Under the pieces are notes generated by a model, which worked only from the letters and a program-made list of their open reading frames with translations, searched no databases and was not told the origin of the DNA. From contig CACJRJ010000004.1 in assembly GCA_902595725.1 (NCBI GenBank), positions 1 to 60,366 of the forward strand: a DNA stretch of 60,366 bases, given 5' to 3'. Shown in pieces: positions 50,381 to 58,932 of this stretch. A program made the position numbers and the translations under genes. Positions within the stretch are counted from its first letter, which is position 1. Every line of letters starts with the position of its first letter. This DNA comes from an uncultured Pelagibacteraceae bacterium (GTDB lineage: Bacteria > Pseudomonadota > Alphaproteobacteria > Pelagibacterales > Pelagibacteraceae).

Positions 50381-51559
50381 TTAAGCAACAAGAAATTGTT
50401 TTTCAATTTCCTTGTTATACATAGTCATTATTGGATCATCTTCCACTTCAAATATATTATCTGAAAAAAGACCATTAAAATTTGTTCTAAAAGTTAAACC
50501 ATAGGCGCCAAGCTGTCCTAGTTCAATATAATCATTTTCTTTAATGTTATTTGGTAAAATAAAAGGTCCTTTCATATAATCCATACTGTCACATGTTGGG
50601 CCATAAAAATCGAAAGAAGTTAGTTTTTTTGAAATAATTCTTCCATTCGTAATTAATTTTGATGGATAAACTATATTAGGGAAGCCTGCGTCAAACAAAG
50701 TTCCATATGTTCCATCATTGATATAAAGTTTTTGTTTTTTTCTTAGATTAACTTTAACTATTGTTGAGCCACTTTCAGCAACTATTGCTCTACCTGGTTC
50801 ACATATTATTTTAGGTAACTTTTCTAGTTTTAAATCTGTTAGTGCATTTTTAATTTCTTCAAAATAACTTTCAATAGATTGAGGAACTAAATCTGGATAA
50901 ATAGTAGGGAAGCCTCCACCTACATTAATAAAATCAGGAATTATTTTTGTACGTTTGATTATATTTCCAATTTCAGATATTCCTTTTGAGTAGGAAATAG
51001 GATGCATACATTGTGATCCTACATGAAAACTCAATCCTATTTTTTTTGCATATTGTTTAGTTAATCTAAGCAAACCCGTTGCTTCTGATGGCATAGCACC
51101 AAATTTTTTTGATAAATCAATTTCAGCATGTTCATTGGAAACTGAAACTCTAACAAATAATTCAAGATCTTTTGCATGGTTTGTGCTTTCAATAATTTTG
51201 ATTAACTCATCTTTTGAGTCTAGCGAATATGCTCTTACCCCATATTTGAAATATGATTCCTTTATGCTTTCTCTGCTTTTTACTGTATGCATAAAAGAGC
51301 ACTTGGCTAATTTACTAATATTTTTTATAGTTTTAATTTCATTAATTGAAGCAACATCAAAATTATTAATACCACTTTCAATAATAGTTTTTAAAACTAA
51401 ATGATTAGGATTTGTTTTCACAGCGTATAAAACATCTCCGGGAAATTTATTTAGAAAAAATTTTGATGATAATTGTATAGATTTTTTTCTTATACAATAT
51501 ACCGGTTCATTTGGTTTCAGTTGATTTACCAATTTATCAACTGTTTTAAATTTTTGCAT
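50381..51559 (-). CDS. Ornithine (lysine/ornithine) decarboxylase, PLP fold type III
   Basis: This enzyme makes putrescine from ornithine; some relatives also use lysine. The 392-aa protein has the PLP lysine K48 in YAVKTNP, the barrel motifs FHVGSQ and VGGGFP, the phosphate loop EPGRAIV, and GPTCDSMD with C323 and D324, which completes the active site across the dimer. These fit the eukaryotic-type ornithine decarboxylase, also used by many alphaproteobacteria. The ATG is preceded by GAGGGG (51565-51570), a strong SD for this genome. It is the first gene of the polyamine operon. Confidence 0.9.
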   Translation of the reverse strand: MQKFKTVDKLVNQLKPNEPVYCIRKKSIQLSSKFFLNKFPGDVLYAVKTNPNHLVLKTIIESGINNFDVASINEIKTIKNISKLAKCSFMHTVKSRESIKESYFKYGVRAYSLDSKDELIKIIESTNHAKDLELFVRVSVSNEHAEIDLSKKFGAMPSEATGLLRLTKQYAKKIGLSFHVGSQCMHPISYSKGISEIGNIIKRTKIIPDFINVGGGFPTIYPDLVPQSIESYFEEIKNALTDLKLEKLPKIICEPGRAIVAESGSTIVKVNLRKKQKLYINDGTYGTLFDAGFPNIVYPSKLITNGRIISKKLTSFDFYGPTCDSMDYMKGPFILPNNIKENDYIELGQLGAYGLTFRTNFNGLFSDNIFEVEDDPIMTMYNKEIEKQFLVA

Positions 51560-51584
51560 ACAAGCCCCTCAAAAAAAATTTAAC

Positions 51585-51612
51585 AAAAAAAATCTGCATA
51601 TCAGCTATGCAG
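51585..51612 (-). terminator. Terminator-like hairpin in the ODC leader (possible attenuator)
   Basis: On the minus strand CTGCATA pairs perfectly with TATGCAG across a 5-nt loop, followed by A and eight T (51585-51592). The site is between two divergent genes, so it does not end any gene. It lies 25 nt before the decarboxylase start, which suggests attenuation of the polyamine operon. On the plus strand only four T follow. A plain dyad operator is an alternative. Confidence 0.5.
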
Positions 51613-51703
51613 TTTTCATAAATTCAGCATTTAAGGGTTATGACCACTAATGTAAAGTAAATAATGCTATTGAAATTGATTAATTAATCGCCATATATCT
51701 TTT

Positions 51704-52267
51704 ATGATTACAGAGCAAAATATTAAAAAAATTAGTGAATTTGAGGATAAATCACTACTCATAGTTGATGACGATAATCCCTTTAGAGAAAGGTTAGCAA
51801 GAGCTATGGAAAAAAAAGGCTTTAGGGTTTCTCAAGCTGAGGGTGTAAAAAAAGGCATTGATTGTGTTAAACAAGAAAAGCCGGCTTTTGCAGTCGTTGA
51901 TTTAAGACTGGGTGATGGAAATGGATTAGAGGTTGTAAAAGAAATTCAGAATTCAAATTCAAAAAGTAGAGTAGTAATGTTGACTGGCTATGGAAATATT
52001 CCGACGGCAGTTGCTGCAATTAAGCAAGGTGCAATAGATTATTTATCAAAACCAGCTGATGCTGACGATGTTGAAAGAGCATTGCTGGCAAATCCTAATG
52101 AAAAAGCTGCTCCACCAGAGAATCCAATGTCAGCAGATAGAGTAAAATGGGAACACATTCATCGTGTTTTTGAACTCTGTAATAGAAATGTATCGGAGAC
52201 AGCAAGAAGACTTAAAATGCATAGAAGAACTCTTCAAAGAATTCTTTCTAAAAGATCTCCTAAATAA
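51704..52267 (+). CDS. regA: RegA/PrrA/ActR-type response regulator
   Basis: RegA-family regulators respond to redox state through the kinase RegB and control respiration and carbon or nitrogen genes. The 187-aa protein has a receiver domain with acidic DDD (22-24) and phosphoacceptor D66 in VVDLRLGDGNG, the TGYGN block, and K in LSKPAD. A proline-containing linker and a Fis-type helix-turn-helix follow (about 150-183: NVSETARRLKMHRRTLQRIL). No regB or senC gene is adjacent. It reads divergently from the polyamine operon. Confidence 0.93.
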   Translation: MITEQNIKKISEFEDKSLLIVDDDNPFRERLARAMEKKGFRVSQAEGVKKGIDCVKQEKPAFAVVDLRLGDGNGLEVVKEIQNSNSKSRVVMLTGYGNIPTAVAAIKQGAIDYLSKPADADDVERALLANPNEKAAPPENPMSADRVKWEHIHRVFELCNRNVSETARRLKMHRRTLQRILSKRSPK

Positions 52268-52808
52268 ATTTTCTTAACTTTAAAATATTTTTAGCAAGTA
52301 GAGTTAAAATAATAATTTTAAACAACTCTGCTAGCAAGAAAGGAGTTACTCCTAGGTTTATTATTGGTTTATCCCAACCTATTAAGCTACCCAACCAAAA
52401 AATTCCCAATATATAGATTGTTGAAACTGAAATTAATAATTTAATAAAATTACTTAAAATATTTCCTTTAAAATTAAAATATCCAGCTAAAAAAGTTGCA
52501 AATAAAAAACCAATTAAGTATCCCATAGTAGGACCGGTAAAATATACTAAGCCAACGCCTTTCTCAGGTGAATTAGAAAAAACTGGCAATCCAATAATTC
52601 CTTCCAACAAATATAAACTAACAGTTGCTAAACCAACTTTGTATCCAAAAGACATTCCTAAAAAAAGTACTACAAAAGTTTGCATTGTCATTGGAACTGG
52701 GTAAAAAGGGATTTTAATTTTAGATGATATAGTTAAAAGGATTGAACCTAAAAAAATTACTAAAATATATTTTAGTATTTTTGAATTTTGAATTTTAACT
52801 ACTTCCAT
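52260..52808 (-). CDS. bioY: Biotin transporter BioY
   Basis: BioY is the membrane substrate-binding component for biotin uptake. The 182-aa protein has about six hydrophobic segments and the typical FYPVPMTMQTFVVLFLG, GPTMGYLIGFL and GWDKPIINLGVTPFL blocks. No bioM or bioN (ECF ATPase and T component) is adjacent, so it may work alone or with a shared module. It overlaps the end of regA by 8 nt (convergent). Confidence 0.92.
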   Translation of the reverse strand: MEVVKIQNSKILKYILVIFLGSILLTISSKIKIPFYPVPMTMQTFVVLFLGMSFGYKVGLATVSLYLLEGIIGLPVFSNSPEKGVGLVYFTGPTMGYLIGFLFATFLAGYFNFKGNILSNFIKLLISVSTIYILGIFWLGSLIGWDKPIINLGVTPFLLAELFKIIILTLLAKNILKLRKFI

Positions 52809-52840
52809 AAATTTATAATACTATTCTTAAACTCAATTTT

Positions 52841-53770
52841 CTAGTTTTTTGTTAATCTTATAAAAACATCTTCTAAATCACCATCGTCTGTTGAAATATC
52901 TTGTAAATCAACATTTTGTTCATTTATAAACCTTATTATTTCATTAATATTTAGAGAATTCTTTTCATAAGAGACTACAAGTTCATTTATTTCATTTGAT
53001 AAAATATTTATAGACTTTAAAGAATTATTATTAATATTGACTTTTTTATTAACTGTAAATTTTACTATTTTTGTTTTAATTCTTTTTAATAAATTTTCTG
53101 TAGTATCTAATGCAACTAAATTACCTTTATTCAAAATCCCAATTCGATCACACATTTCTTCTGCTTCGTTTAAATAATGAGTAGTTAAAATTATTGTTAC
53201 ACCCTGTTTGTTAAGTTGTCTTAAATTATTCCAAAGATTACCTCTCAATTCTACATCAACACCTGCGGTAGGTTCATCCAAAATAATTATTGGAGGCTTA
53301 TGAACTAATGCTTTTGCAACTAATAAACGTCTTTTCATTCCACCAGACAATGATCTAGTATAACTTTTAGATTTTTTGTCTAATGAAACTAGCTTTAAAA
53401 TAGTTTCTGTAATTCTATCTTTTTTTTTAATTCCATACATGCCTGCTTGAAGTTCCAAAATATTCCATGGAGTAAAAAATGGGTCTACATTTACCTCTTG
53501 TGGAACAATTCCAATAGAGGCTCTAACTTGTCTAGGGTTTATATCTAAATTAAAACCCCAAACATTTACTTCTCCAGAGGTCTTTATTGTTGTTCCAGCT
53601 AAAATATTTATAAAAGTACTTTTTCCTGCCCCATTAGGACCTAACAGGCCAAATATTTCTCCATCATGCACTTCTAAGTTTAAATTTTTTATAGCTTGCA
53701 CTGATTTTGAACTATTCTTTGAATAGGTTTTATTTAAATCTTTTACATATAAAACGTTTTTTTTATTCAT
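52841..53770 (-). CDS. ABC transporter ATP-binding protein (CcmA/NodI type)
   Basis: The 309-aa protein is the ATPase of an ABC-2-type exporter. It has Walker A GPNGAGKST (44-52), the signature SLSGGMKRRLLVAKAL, and Walker B PPIIILDEPTAGVD, followed by a C-terminal region (about 220-309) common in this class. No permease gene is adjacent; the next gene on the strand, 32 nt on, is bioY. The substrate is unknown, and its partner is either elsewhere or the protein acts alone. Confidence 0.9.
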   Translation of the reverse strand: MNKKNVLYVKDLNKTYSKNSSKSVQAIKNLNLEVHDGEIFGLLGPNGAGKSTFINILAGTTIKTSGEVNVWGFNLDINPRQVRASIGIVPQEVNVDPFFTPWNILELQAGMYGIKKKDRITETILKLVSLDKKSKSYTRSLSGGMKRRLLVAKALVHKPPIIILDEPTAGVDVELRGNLWNNLRQLNKQGVTIILTTHYLNEAEEMCDRIGILNKGNLVALDTTENLLKRIKTKIVKFTVNKKVNINNNSLKSINILSNEINELVVSYEKNSLNINEIIRFINEQNVDLQDISTDDGDLEDVFIRLTKN

Positions 53771-53820
53771 CGATCGTTATACATTTATAACATTAGTATA
53801 AATTAAGATAACATTATTTT

Positions 53821-56595
53821 ATGAATAAAATAAAAAACACAGATCACTTTTATCTTATAGATGGTTCAGGATATATATTTAGAGCATACTATGCTCTCCC
53901 TCCTCTATCGAGAAAAAGTGATGGCATGCCTACTGGCGCAGTGAGTGGATTTTGCAGCATGCTATTTAAATTATTAGAAGATTCCAAATCGAGTGAGAAT
54001 AAAGATAAGCCAACTCATTTTGCAGTAATTTTTGACTCAGCTAGAAAAAATTTTAGGAATGAAATCTATTCTGAATATAAAGCAAATAGATCAGACGCAC
54101 CGGATGATTTAATACCTCAGTTTGAATTTATTAGACAATCAGTGAAGGCATTTAACCTACCGTCAATTGAATTAATAAATTATGAAGCTGACGATCTTAT
54201 TGCAACTTACTCAGAGCAAATTTTAAATGAAGGAGCAAAAGTAACCATTGTTTCATCAGATAAAGATCTAATGCAGCTTTATAAGAAAAATATTAGAATT
54301 TATGATCCAATGAAAAATAAATTTATATCGAATGAAGATATAAATAATAAATTTGGTGTTAGCCCAGACAAAGTAATTGATGTACAAGCTTTAGCAGGAG
54401 ACAGTAGTGATAATGTTCCTGGAGTTCCTGGAATAGGAGTAAAAACTGCCGCAGAATTAATTAAACAATATGGGAATTTAGAAAATTTATTAAAAAACGC
54501 AGATAAGATAAAACAAAATAAAAGAAGAGAAACATTAATTCAAAATAAAGATAAAGCAATTATTAGTAAAAAATTAGTTACTCTTAAAAAAGACGTTCCA
54601 GTAAAAAATCAAATTTCAGAATTCGAACTAAAGGAAATAGATAAACATAAATTATATAGTTTTCTTAGAGAAATGGAATTTAATAGACTAATGAGCTCTG
54701 TTATTTCAACTTATGGAGAAATAGAATTTTCAAGCAATATAAAAGTTTCTGATAAAGGAGAAAAAAAACAGAAAATTTCTAAAAAGAACTATGAGTTAAT
54801 AGAAAAATTAGAAGATATAAATAAATGGCTAAATGAGGCTGAGGAAAATGGTGAGATTGCTGTTGATACTGAAACAACATCTTTAGATCCTCATCAAGCG
54901 AAATTAGTAGGTATTTCTTTTTCTACAAAAATTGGCAAAGCATGCTACATCCCCATAGGACACGCTGAAGATAATAATCTTGAAGAAAAAGAAGTTATTA
55001 ATAAAATTAAGCCAGTCTTAGAAGACGAAAGTATAAAAAAAATTGGTCAAAATATCAAATTCGATTACATAATTTTTTTCTATAGAGGAATAAATATGAA
55101 TTCTATGGAAGATACAATGCTTATATCTTATGTTTTAGATGCAGGAAAAAATAGGCACAACATGGATGTGTTATCAGAAATTCATCTAGAACATAAAACA
55201 ATAGCATTTAAAGATATTGTAGGTACTGGAAAAAAACAGATTAATTTTAGTGAAGTAAAAATTGATATAGCCAAAGATTATGCTGCAGAAGATGCTGATA
55301 TAACTTTTAGATTATATAAAGTTTTTTCTAAAAACATAAGATTAGAAAAATTACTTAATATTTACGAGATCTTTGAAAAACCGTTAATAAAAATATTAGC
55401 ATTAATGGAAATTAATGGTGTTAAAGTAGATCAAAAATTTCTTCAACTTCTTTCAAATAAATTTGAAAAAAAAATCAATAATTTAGAAAAAGAAATTTAT
55501 AAAGTTGCAAAAAAAGAATTTAAAATTGGCTCTACAAAACAGCTTGGCGAAGTAATGTATAATGAAATGAAAATTTCATCATTAAAAAAAACAAAAAAAG
55601 GTAGTTATGCTACTAGCGCACAGGTATTAGAAAATCTTGCTTTTAAAGGACACAAACTTCCAAAACTAGTTTTAGATTGGAGACAAGTAACAAAACTAAA
55701 AAATACCTATTCAGATTCTTTACAAGAACATATAAATCCTAAAACAAAAAGAGTTCATACCTCATTCTTACTTGCAGCAACTTCGACAGGAAGACTGGCA
55801 TCAAGTGATCCGAACTTACAGAATATTCCAATAAAATCTGAAGATGGAAAAGAAATTAGGAAAGCTTTTGTTGCCGAAGAAAATAGCAAGTTAATTTCAG
55901 CAGATTATAATCAAATTGAAATGCGAATTCTAGCAGATTTAGCAGATGTAAAAGAATTAAAAAAAGCATTTAAAAATAAAGAAGATATTCATTCACTTAC
56001 TGCAAGCCAGGTTTTTAATATTAATATTAAAAAAGTTAGTTCAGATATGAGAAGAAAAGCGAAAGCTATAAACTTTGGAATAATTTACGGTATTTCACAG
56101 TACGGATTAGCAAAACAAATTGGTGTTTCTATTATTGAGGCTGAAGAATTTTTGAATTCTTATTTTTTAAAATTTCCGGAAATAAAAGACTACATGGATT
56201 CCACTATTAAATTTTGTAGAAAAAGTGGTTATGTAAGTAATATTTTTGGAAGAAGAACCCATATAACTGGAATTAATGATAAAAATTTTAATGTAAGAAA
56301 CTTTCAGGAAAGAGCAGCAATTAATGCTCCAATACAAGGTTCAGCTTCTGAAATAATGAGAATGGCAATGATTAGGATGAGTAAAAAATTAGATGAAGTT
56401 AAAGAATCAAAATGTAAAGTATTATTACAAATTCATGATGAATTGATATTTGAAGTTCATAAAGAAGACATTAATAAATATTCAAAAATTATTCAGGATG
56501 AAATGTCCAGTGTGAAAAATAGTGATTTACACTCTTTTTCAATACCATTGCTAGTAGACGTTAATGTTGGTAATAATTGGGGAGATCTTCATTAA
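53821..56595 (+). CDS. polA: DNA polymerase I
   Basis: PolA fills gaps and removes RNA primers. The 924-aa protein has an N-terminal 5' nuclease (1 to about 290: LIDGSGYIFRAYYALP, SSDKDLMQL, GVPGIGVKTAAELI). A 3'-5' exonuclease domain follows, with D349 and E351 in VDTETTSLD and a late YAAEDADITF block, so proofreading should be active. The polymerase domain has motif A SADYNQIEMRILADL, motif B MRRKAKAINFGIIYGIS and motif C QIHDELIFEV. Length is normal for a three-domain PolI. The 50-bp AT-rich gap upstream is shared with the divergent ABC gene. Confidence 0.98.
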   Translation: MNKIKNTDHFYLIDGSGYIFRAYYALPPLSRKSDGMPTGAVSGFCSMLFKLLEDSKSSENKDKPTHFAVIFDSARKNFRNEIYSEYKANRSDAPDDLIPQFEFIRQSVKAFNLPSIELINYEADDLIATYSEQILNEGAKVTIVSSDKDLMQLYKKNIRIYDPMKNKFISNEDINNKFGVSPDKVIDVQALAGDSSDNVPGVPGIGVKTAAELIKQYGNLENLLKNADKIKQNKRRETLIQNKDKAIISKKLVTLKKDVPVKNQISEFELKEIDKHKLYSFLREMEFNRLMSSVISTYGEIEFSSNIKVSDKGEKKQKISKKNYELIEKLEDINKWLNEAEENGEIAVDTETTSLDPHQAKLVGISFSTKIGKACYIPIGHAEDNNLEEKEVINKIKPVLEDESIKKIGQNIKFDYIIFFYRGINMNSMEDTMLISYVLDAGKNRHNMDVLSEIHLEHKTIAFKDIVGTGKKQINFSEVKIDIAKDYAAEDADITFRLYKVFSKNIRLEKLLNIYEIFEKPLIKILALMEINGVKVDQKFLQLLSNKFEKKINNLEKEIYKVAKKEFKIGSTKQLGEVMYNEMKISSLKKTKKGSYATSAQVLENLAFKGHKLPKLVLDWRQVTKLKNTYSDSLQEHINPKTKRVHTSFLLAATSTGRLASSDPNLQNIPIKSEDGKEIRKAFVAEENSKLISADYNQIEMRILADLADVKELKKAFKNKEDIHSLTASQVFNINIKKVSSDMRRKAKAINFGIIYGISQYGLAKQIGVSIIEAEEFLNSYFLKFPEIKDYMDSTIKFCRKSGYVSNIFGRRTHITGINDKNFNVRNFQERAAINAPIQGSASEIMRMAMIRMSKKLDEVKESKCKVLLQIHDELIFEVHKEDINKYSKIIQDEMSSVKNSDLHSFSIPLLVDVNVGNNWGDLH

Positions 56596-56605
56596 TCTTG
56601 AAGTA

Positions 56606-56634
56606 TTGCCCAAATTAGAACAATTTAGTATTTT
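56606..56634 (+). promoter_or_regulatory. Candidate promoter of chvI-chvG
   Basis: TTGCCC (56606-56611) and TATTTT (56629-56634) are spaced by 17 bp in the polA-chvI gap, 10 nt before the chvI ATG. The match is moderate. Confidence 0.35.
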
Positions 56635-56644
56635 TAACTAAATT

Positions 56645-57346
56645 ATGAAAGAAACGATTGCATTAATTGACGATGATAGAAATATACTGACTAGTTTAAG
56701 TATAGCTTTAGAAAAAGAAGGTTTTAAAATTCAAACTTATTTAGATGGCGAAAGTGCTCTAATAGGTCTTGCAAGAACTCCTCCTGATTTAGCTGTTATT
56801 GATATTAAAATGCCCAAAATGGATGGTGAAGAATTGCTAAAAAAATTAAGAAAAAAAACTTCGTTACCCGTAATCTTTTTAACATCAAAGGATGATGAAA
56901 TAGATGAATTGTTAGGATTAAAATTAGGAGCAGATGATTTTATAAAAAAGTCTGGTGGATTTTCAATAAAAGTACTAATTGAAAGAATAAGAGTACAATT
57001 AAGAAAAAAGAATGCAAGCAATATTGAAGAAACAAAAAATGTAATTAATCATGGAAAACTACGTCTAGACCCTTCCCAACTTGAATGTGAGTGGGATGGA
57101 AAACAGTTGCCAGACAAACTTACAACAACTGAATTTTTAATTGTTCAAGAACTTGCAAAAAGACCAGGTATTATAAAGGAAAGATCACAATTGATGGATA
57201 TCGCCTACAGAGAAGATACTGATATTGAAGACAGAACAATAGATAGCCATGTAAAAAGAATTAGAAAAAAATTTAAAAAAGTTGATAATAATTTTTCTGC
57301 AATAGAGACAAGATATGGAAGTGGCTATCGTTGGAATGTAAGTTAA
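56645..57346 (+). CDS. chvI: ChvI-type response regulator (OmpR family)
   Basis: ChvI regulates envelope and acid or host-response genes in alphaproteobacteria with the kinase ChvG. The 233-aa protein has a receiver domain with DDD (9-11), phosphoacceptor D53 in AVIDIKMPKMDG, and LTSKDDEIDELLGLKLGADDFIKK. The winged-helix DNA-binding domain (about 135-233) contains LTTTEFLIVQELAKRPG and DRTIDSHVKRIRKKF. The stop overlaps the chvG start (TAATG). Confidence 0.92.
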   Translation: MKETIALIDDDRNILTSLSIALEKEGFKIQTYLDGESALIGLARTPPDLAVIDIKMPKMDGEELLKKLRKKTSLPVIFLTSKDDEIDELLGLKLGADDFIKKSGGFSIKVLIERIRVQLRKKNASNIEETKNVINHGKLRLDPSQLECEWDGKQLPDKLTTTEFLIVQELAKRPGIIKERSQLMDIAYREDTDIEDRTIDSHVKRIRKKFKKVDNNFSAIETRYGSGYRWNVS

Positions 57347-58884
57347 TGTTAAGTAGTTTTATAAAAAATATTTCCATACTTAAAAAGTTCTTATTTATTA
57401 ATCTTATTGTTTTTATAATTTTTGGAACTTTAACAGCAATTTATTTAAAAGGAATTCAGCCAAATTTAATTAATAAAAAAACATCAAACCATATTAATAT
57501 TATTAATAATACTATTGACCATATAACAAGATTAAAAATTCAATTTAATGAGGATGACATAAGAAAATTTTTATTTTCTATAAGATTCCTTTTTCAAAAT
57601 TTAGATCGAGTTATGATATTTAATAATAAATTTGAATTGATAGGTGATACTGATACTTTAGATTTAGATCCAAGATCATTTAGTCAAAGATTAGATATTG
57701 TTGAGATGAACATGCAAGATAAAGAAAAAATATCAGAACAAAAAAAAATTATTCAAAAAAACACAAGTAAACTAAAATCGTTTTCTGAAATAATAGTAGA
57801 TTATTCTCAGTCCTCTAATTTTGGTATACCATATACTTTTACTCAAGAAAATTATGATCAATTTTTACTGTTTACAATTAAAAATATTAGTGATGGTGAA
57901 AATAATCTTGGTTACTTAGCCATTAGTGAAAAAGCAAACGATATTAGGAATGCAATTAATGAGAGGAAGATATTTGTTTTTAGAACTGCTTTAGTAGTTG
58001 CAATTGTGATTTTAATTTTTTCACTAGTTCTAAATAAATATTTTTTAAAGCCAATTAAAACTTTAGTTAATTTTACAAAATCAATTAAAGAAAAAAATAA
58101 ACAAAAAACAAATATTCAAACTGTAAAAAATAGAAATGATGAAATAGGAATTCTTTCTAATTCTTTAGATGAAATGACAAATGAGTTAAATAATAGGATT
58201 AATGCTGCAGAGAATTTTTCAACCGATCTAGTTCATGAAATTAGAAATCCTTTAGCTTCTTTAAAAAGTGCATCTGAGATAATTTCTGAAACTGCAGATG
58301 AAGACCAAAGAAAAAAATTAGTTGATATACTTTTGCACGATGTAGAAAGAATTGAAAGGCTGATCACTGATTATTCTCAAATGCTTAAAGATGAAGTTGC
58401 AATAACAAATGAACAAATGAAAAAAATTGATTTAAAATTAATAGCAACATCCGTTGTTGATGATTTTAATAGTATTCATAATTCAAAAAATAAAATTAAA
58501 ATTCAATTAAATTCAAATGGATCAATTAATTATAATATTCTTGGAATAGAAAATAGGATCGAACAAATAATTGCAAATTTACTAGATAATTCAATTTCTT
58601 TTAGTAGAGAAAATCAAACGATCAAAGTTGTTCTTTCAAAAGATATAAAAGAAAATAATGTCATTTTAAGTGTTATTGACGAAGGAGAAGGCTTCAAAGA
58701 AAACGATACAAGCAAAATTTTTAAAAGATTTTATAGCAATCGACCAAATAAGTTTGGCGAACACTCAGGATTAGGATTAAATATTGTTAAAAATCTAGTT
58801 GAGTTACATAATGGCAAAATTTCTGCTTCGAATAATGTGGGTCAAAAAGGCGCAATAATCGAAATAATTTTTCCAAAAGTTTAA
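57346..58884 (+). CDS. chvG: ChvG-type sensor histidine kinase
   Basis: ChvG senses periplasmic signals and phosphorylates ChvI. I use the ATG at 57346, which overlaps the chvI stop, rather than a TTG 15 nt upstream. The protein is about 512 aa. It has a membrane helix at about 14-36, a periplasmic sensor region (about 37-205), a second helix near 208-230, a HAMP segment, the phosphoacceptor histidine in VHEIRNPLASLKSA, an N box with NLLDNSISFSREN, and G boxes DEGEGF and HSGLGLNIVK. No accessory periplasmic regulator gene (exoR-like) is nearby. Confidence 0.9.
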   Translation: MLSSFIKNISILKKFLFINLIVFIIFGTLTAIYLKGIQPNLINKKTSNHINIINNTIDHITRLKIQFNEDDIRKFLFSIRFLFQNLDRVMIFNNKFELIGDTDTLDLDPRSFSQRLDIVEMNMQDKEKISEQKKIIQKNTSKLKSFSEIIVDYSQSSNFGIPYTFTQENYDQFLLFTIKNISDGENNLGYLAISEKANDIRNAINERKIFVFRTALVVAIVILIFSLVLNKYFLKPIKTLVNFTKSIKEKNKQKTNIQTVKNRNDEIGILSNSLDEMTNELNNRINAAENFSTDLVHEIRNPLASLKSASEIISETADEDQRKKLVDILLHDVERIERLITDYSQMLKDEVAITNEQMKKIDLKLIATSVVDDFNSIHNSKNKIKIQLNSNGSINYNILGIENRIEQIIANLLDNSISFSRENQTIKVVLSKDIKENNVILSVIDEGEGFKENDTSKIFKRFYSNRPNKFGEHSGLGLNIVKNLVELHNGKISASNNVGQKGAIIEIIFPKV

Positions 58885-58932
58885 TCATTATTAGTTGATA
58901 AAATTTTATAAAGTTGTTAAAAGGCGTTCTTC

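Noticed and set aside
58885..58932. Possible SAH or SAM riboswitch before ahcY
   Set aside because: The gap is only 48 nt and contains none of the GC-rich stems of known SAH or SAM aptamers.
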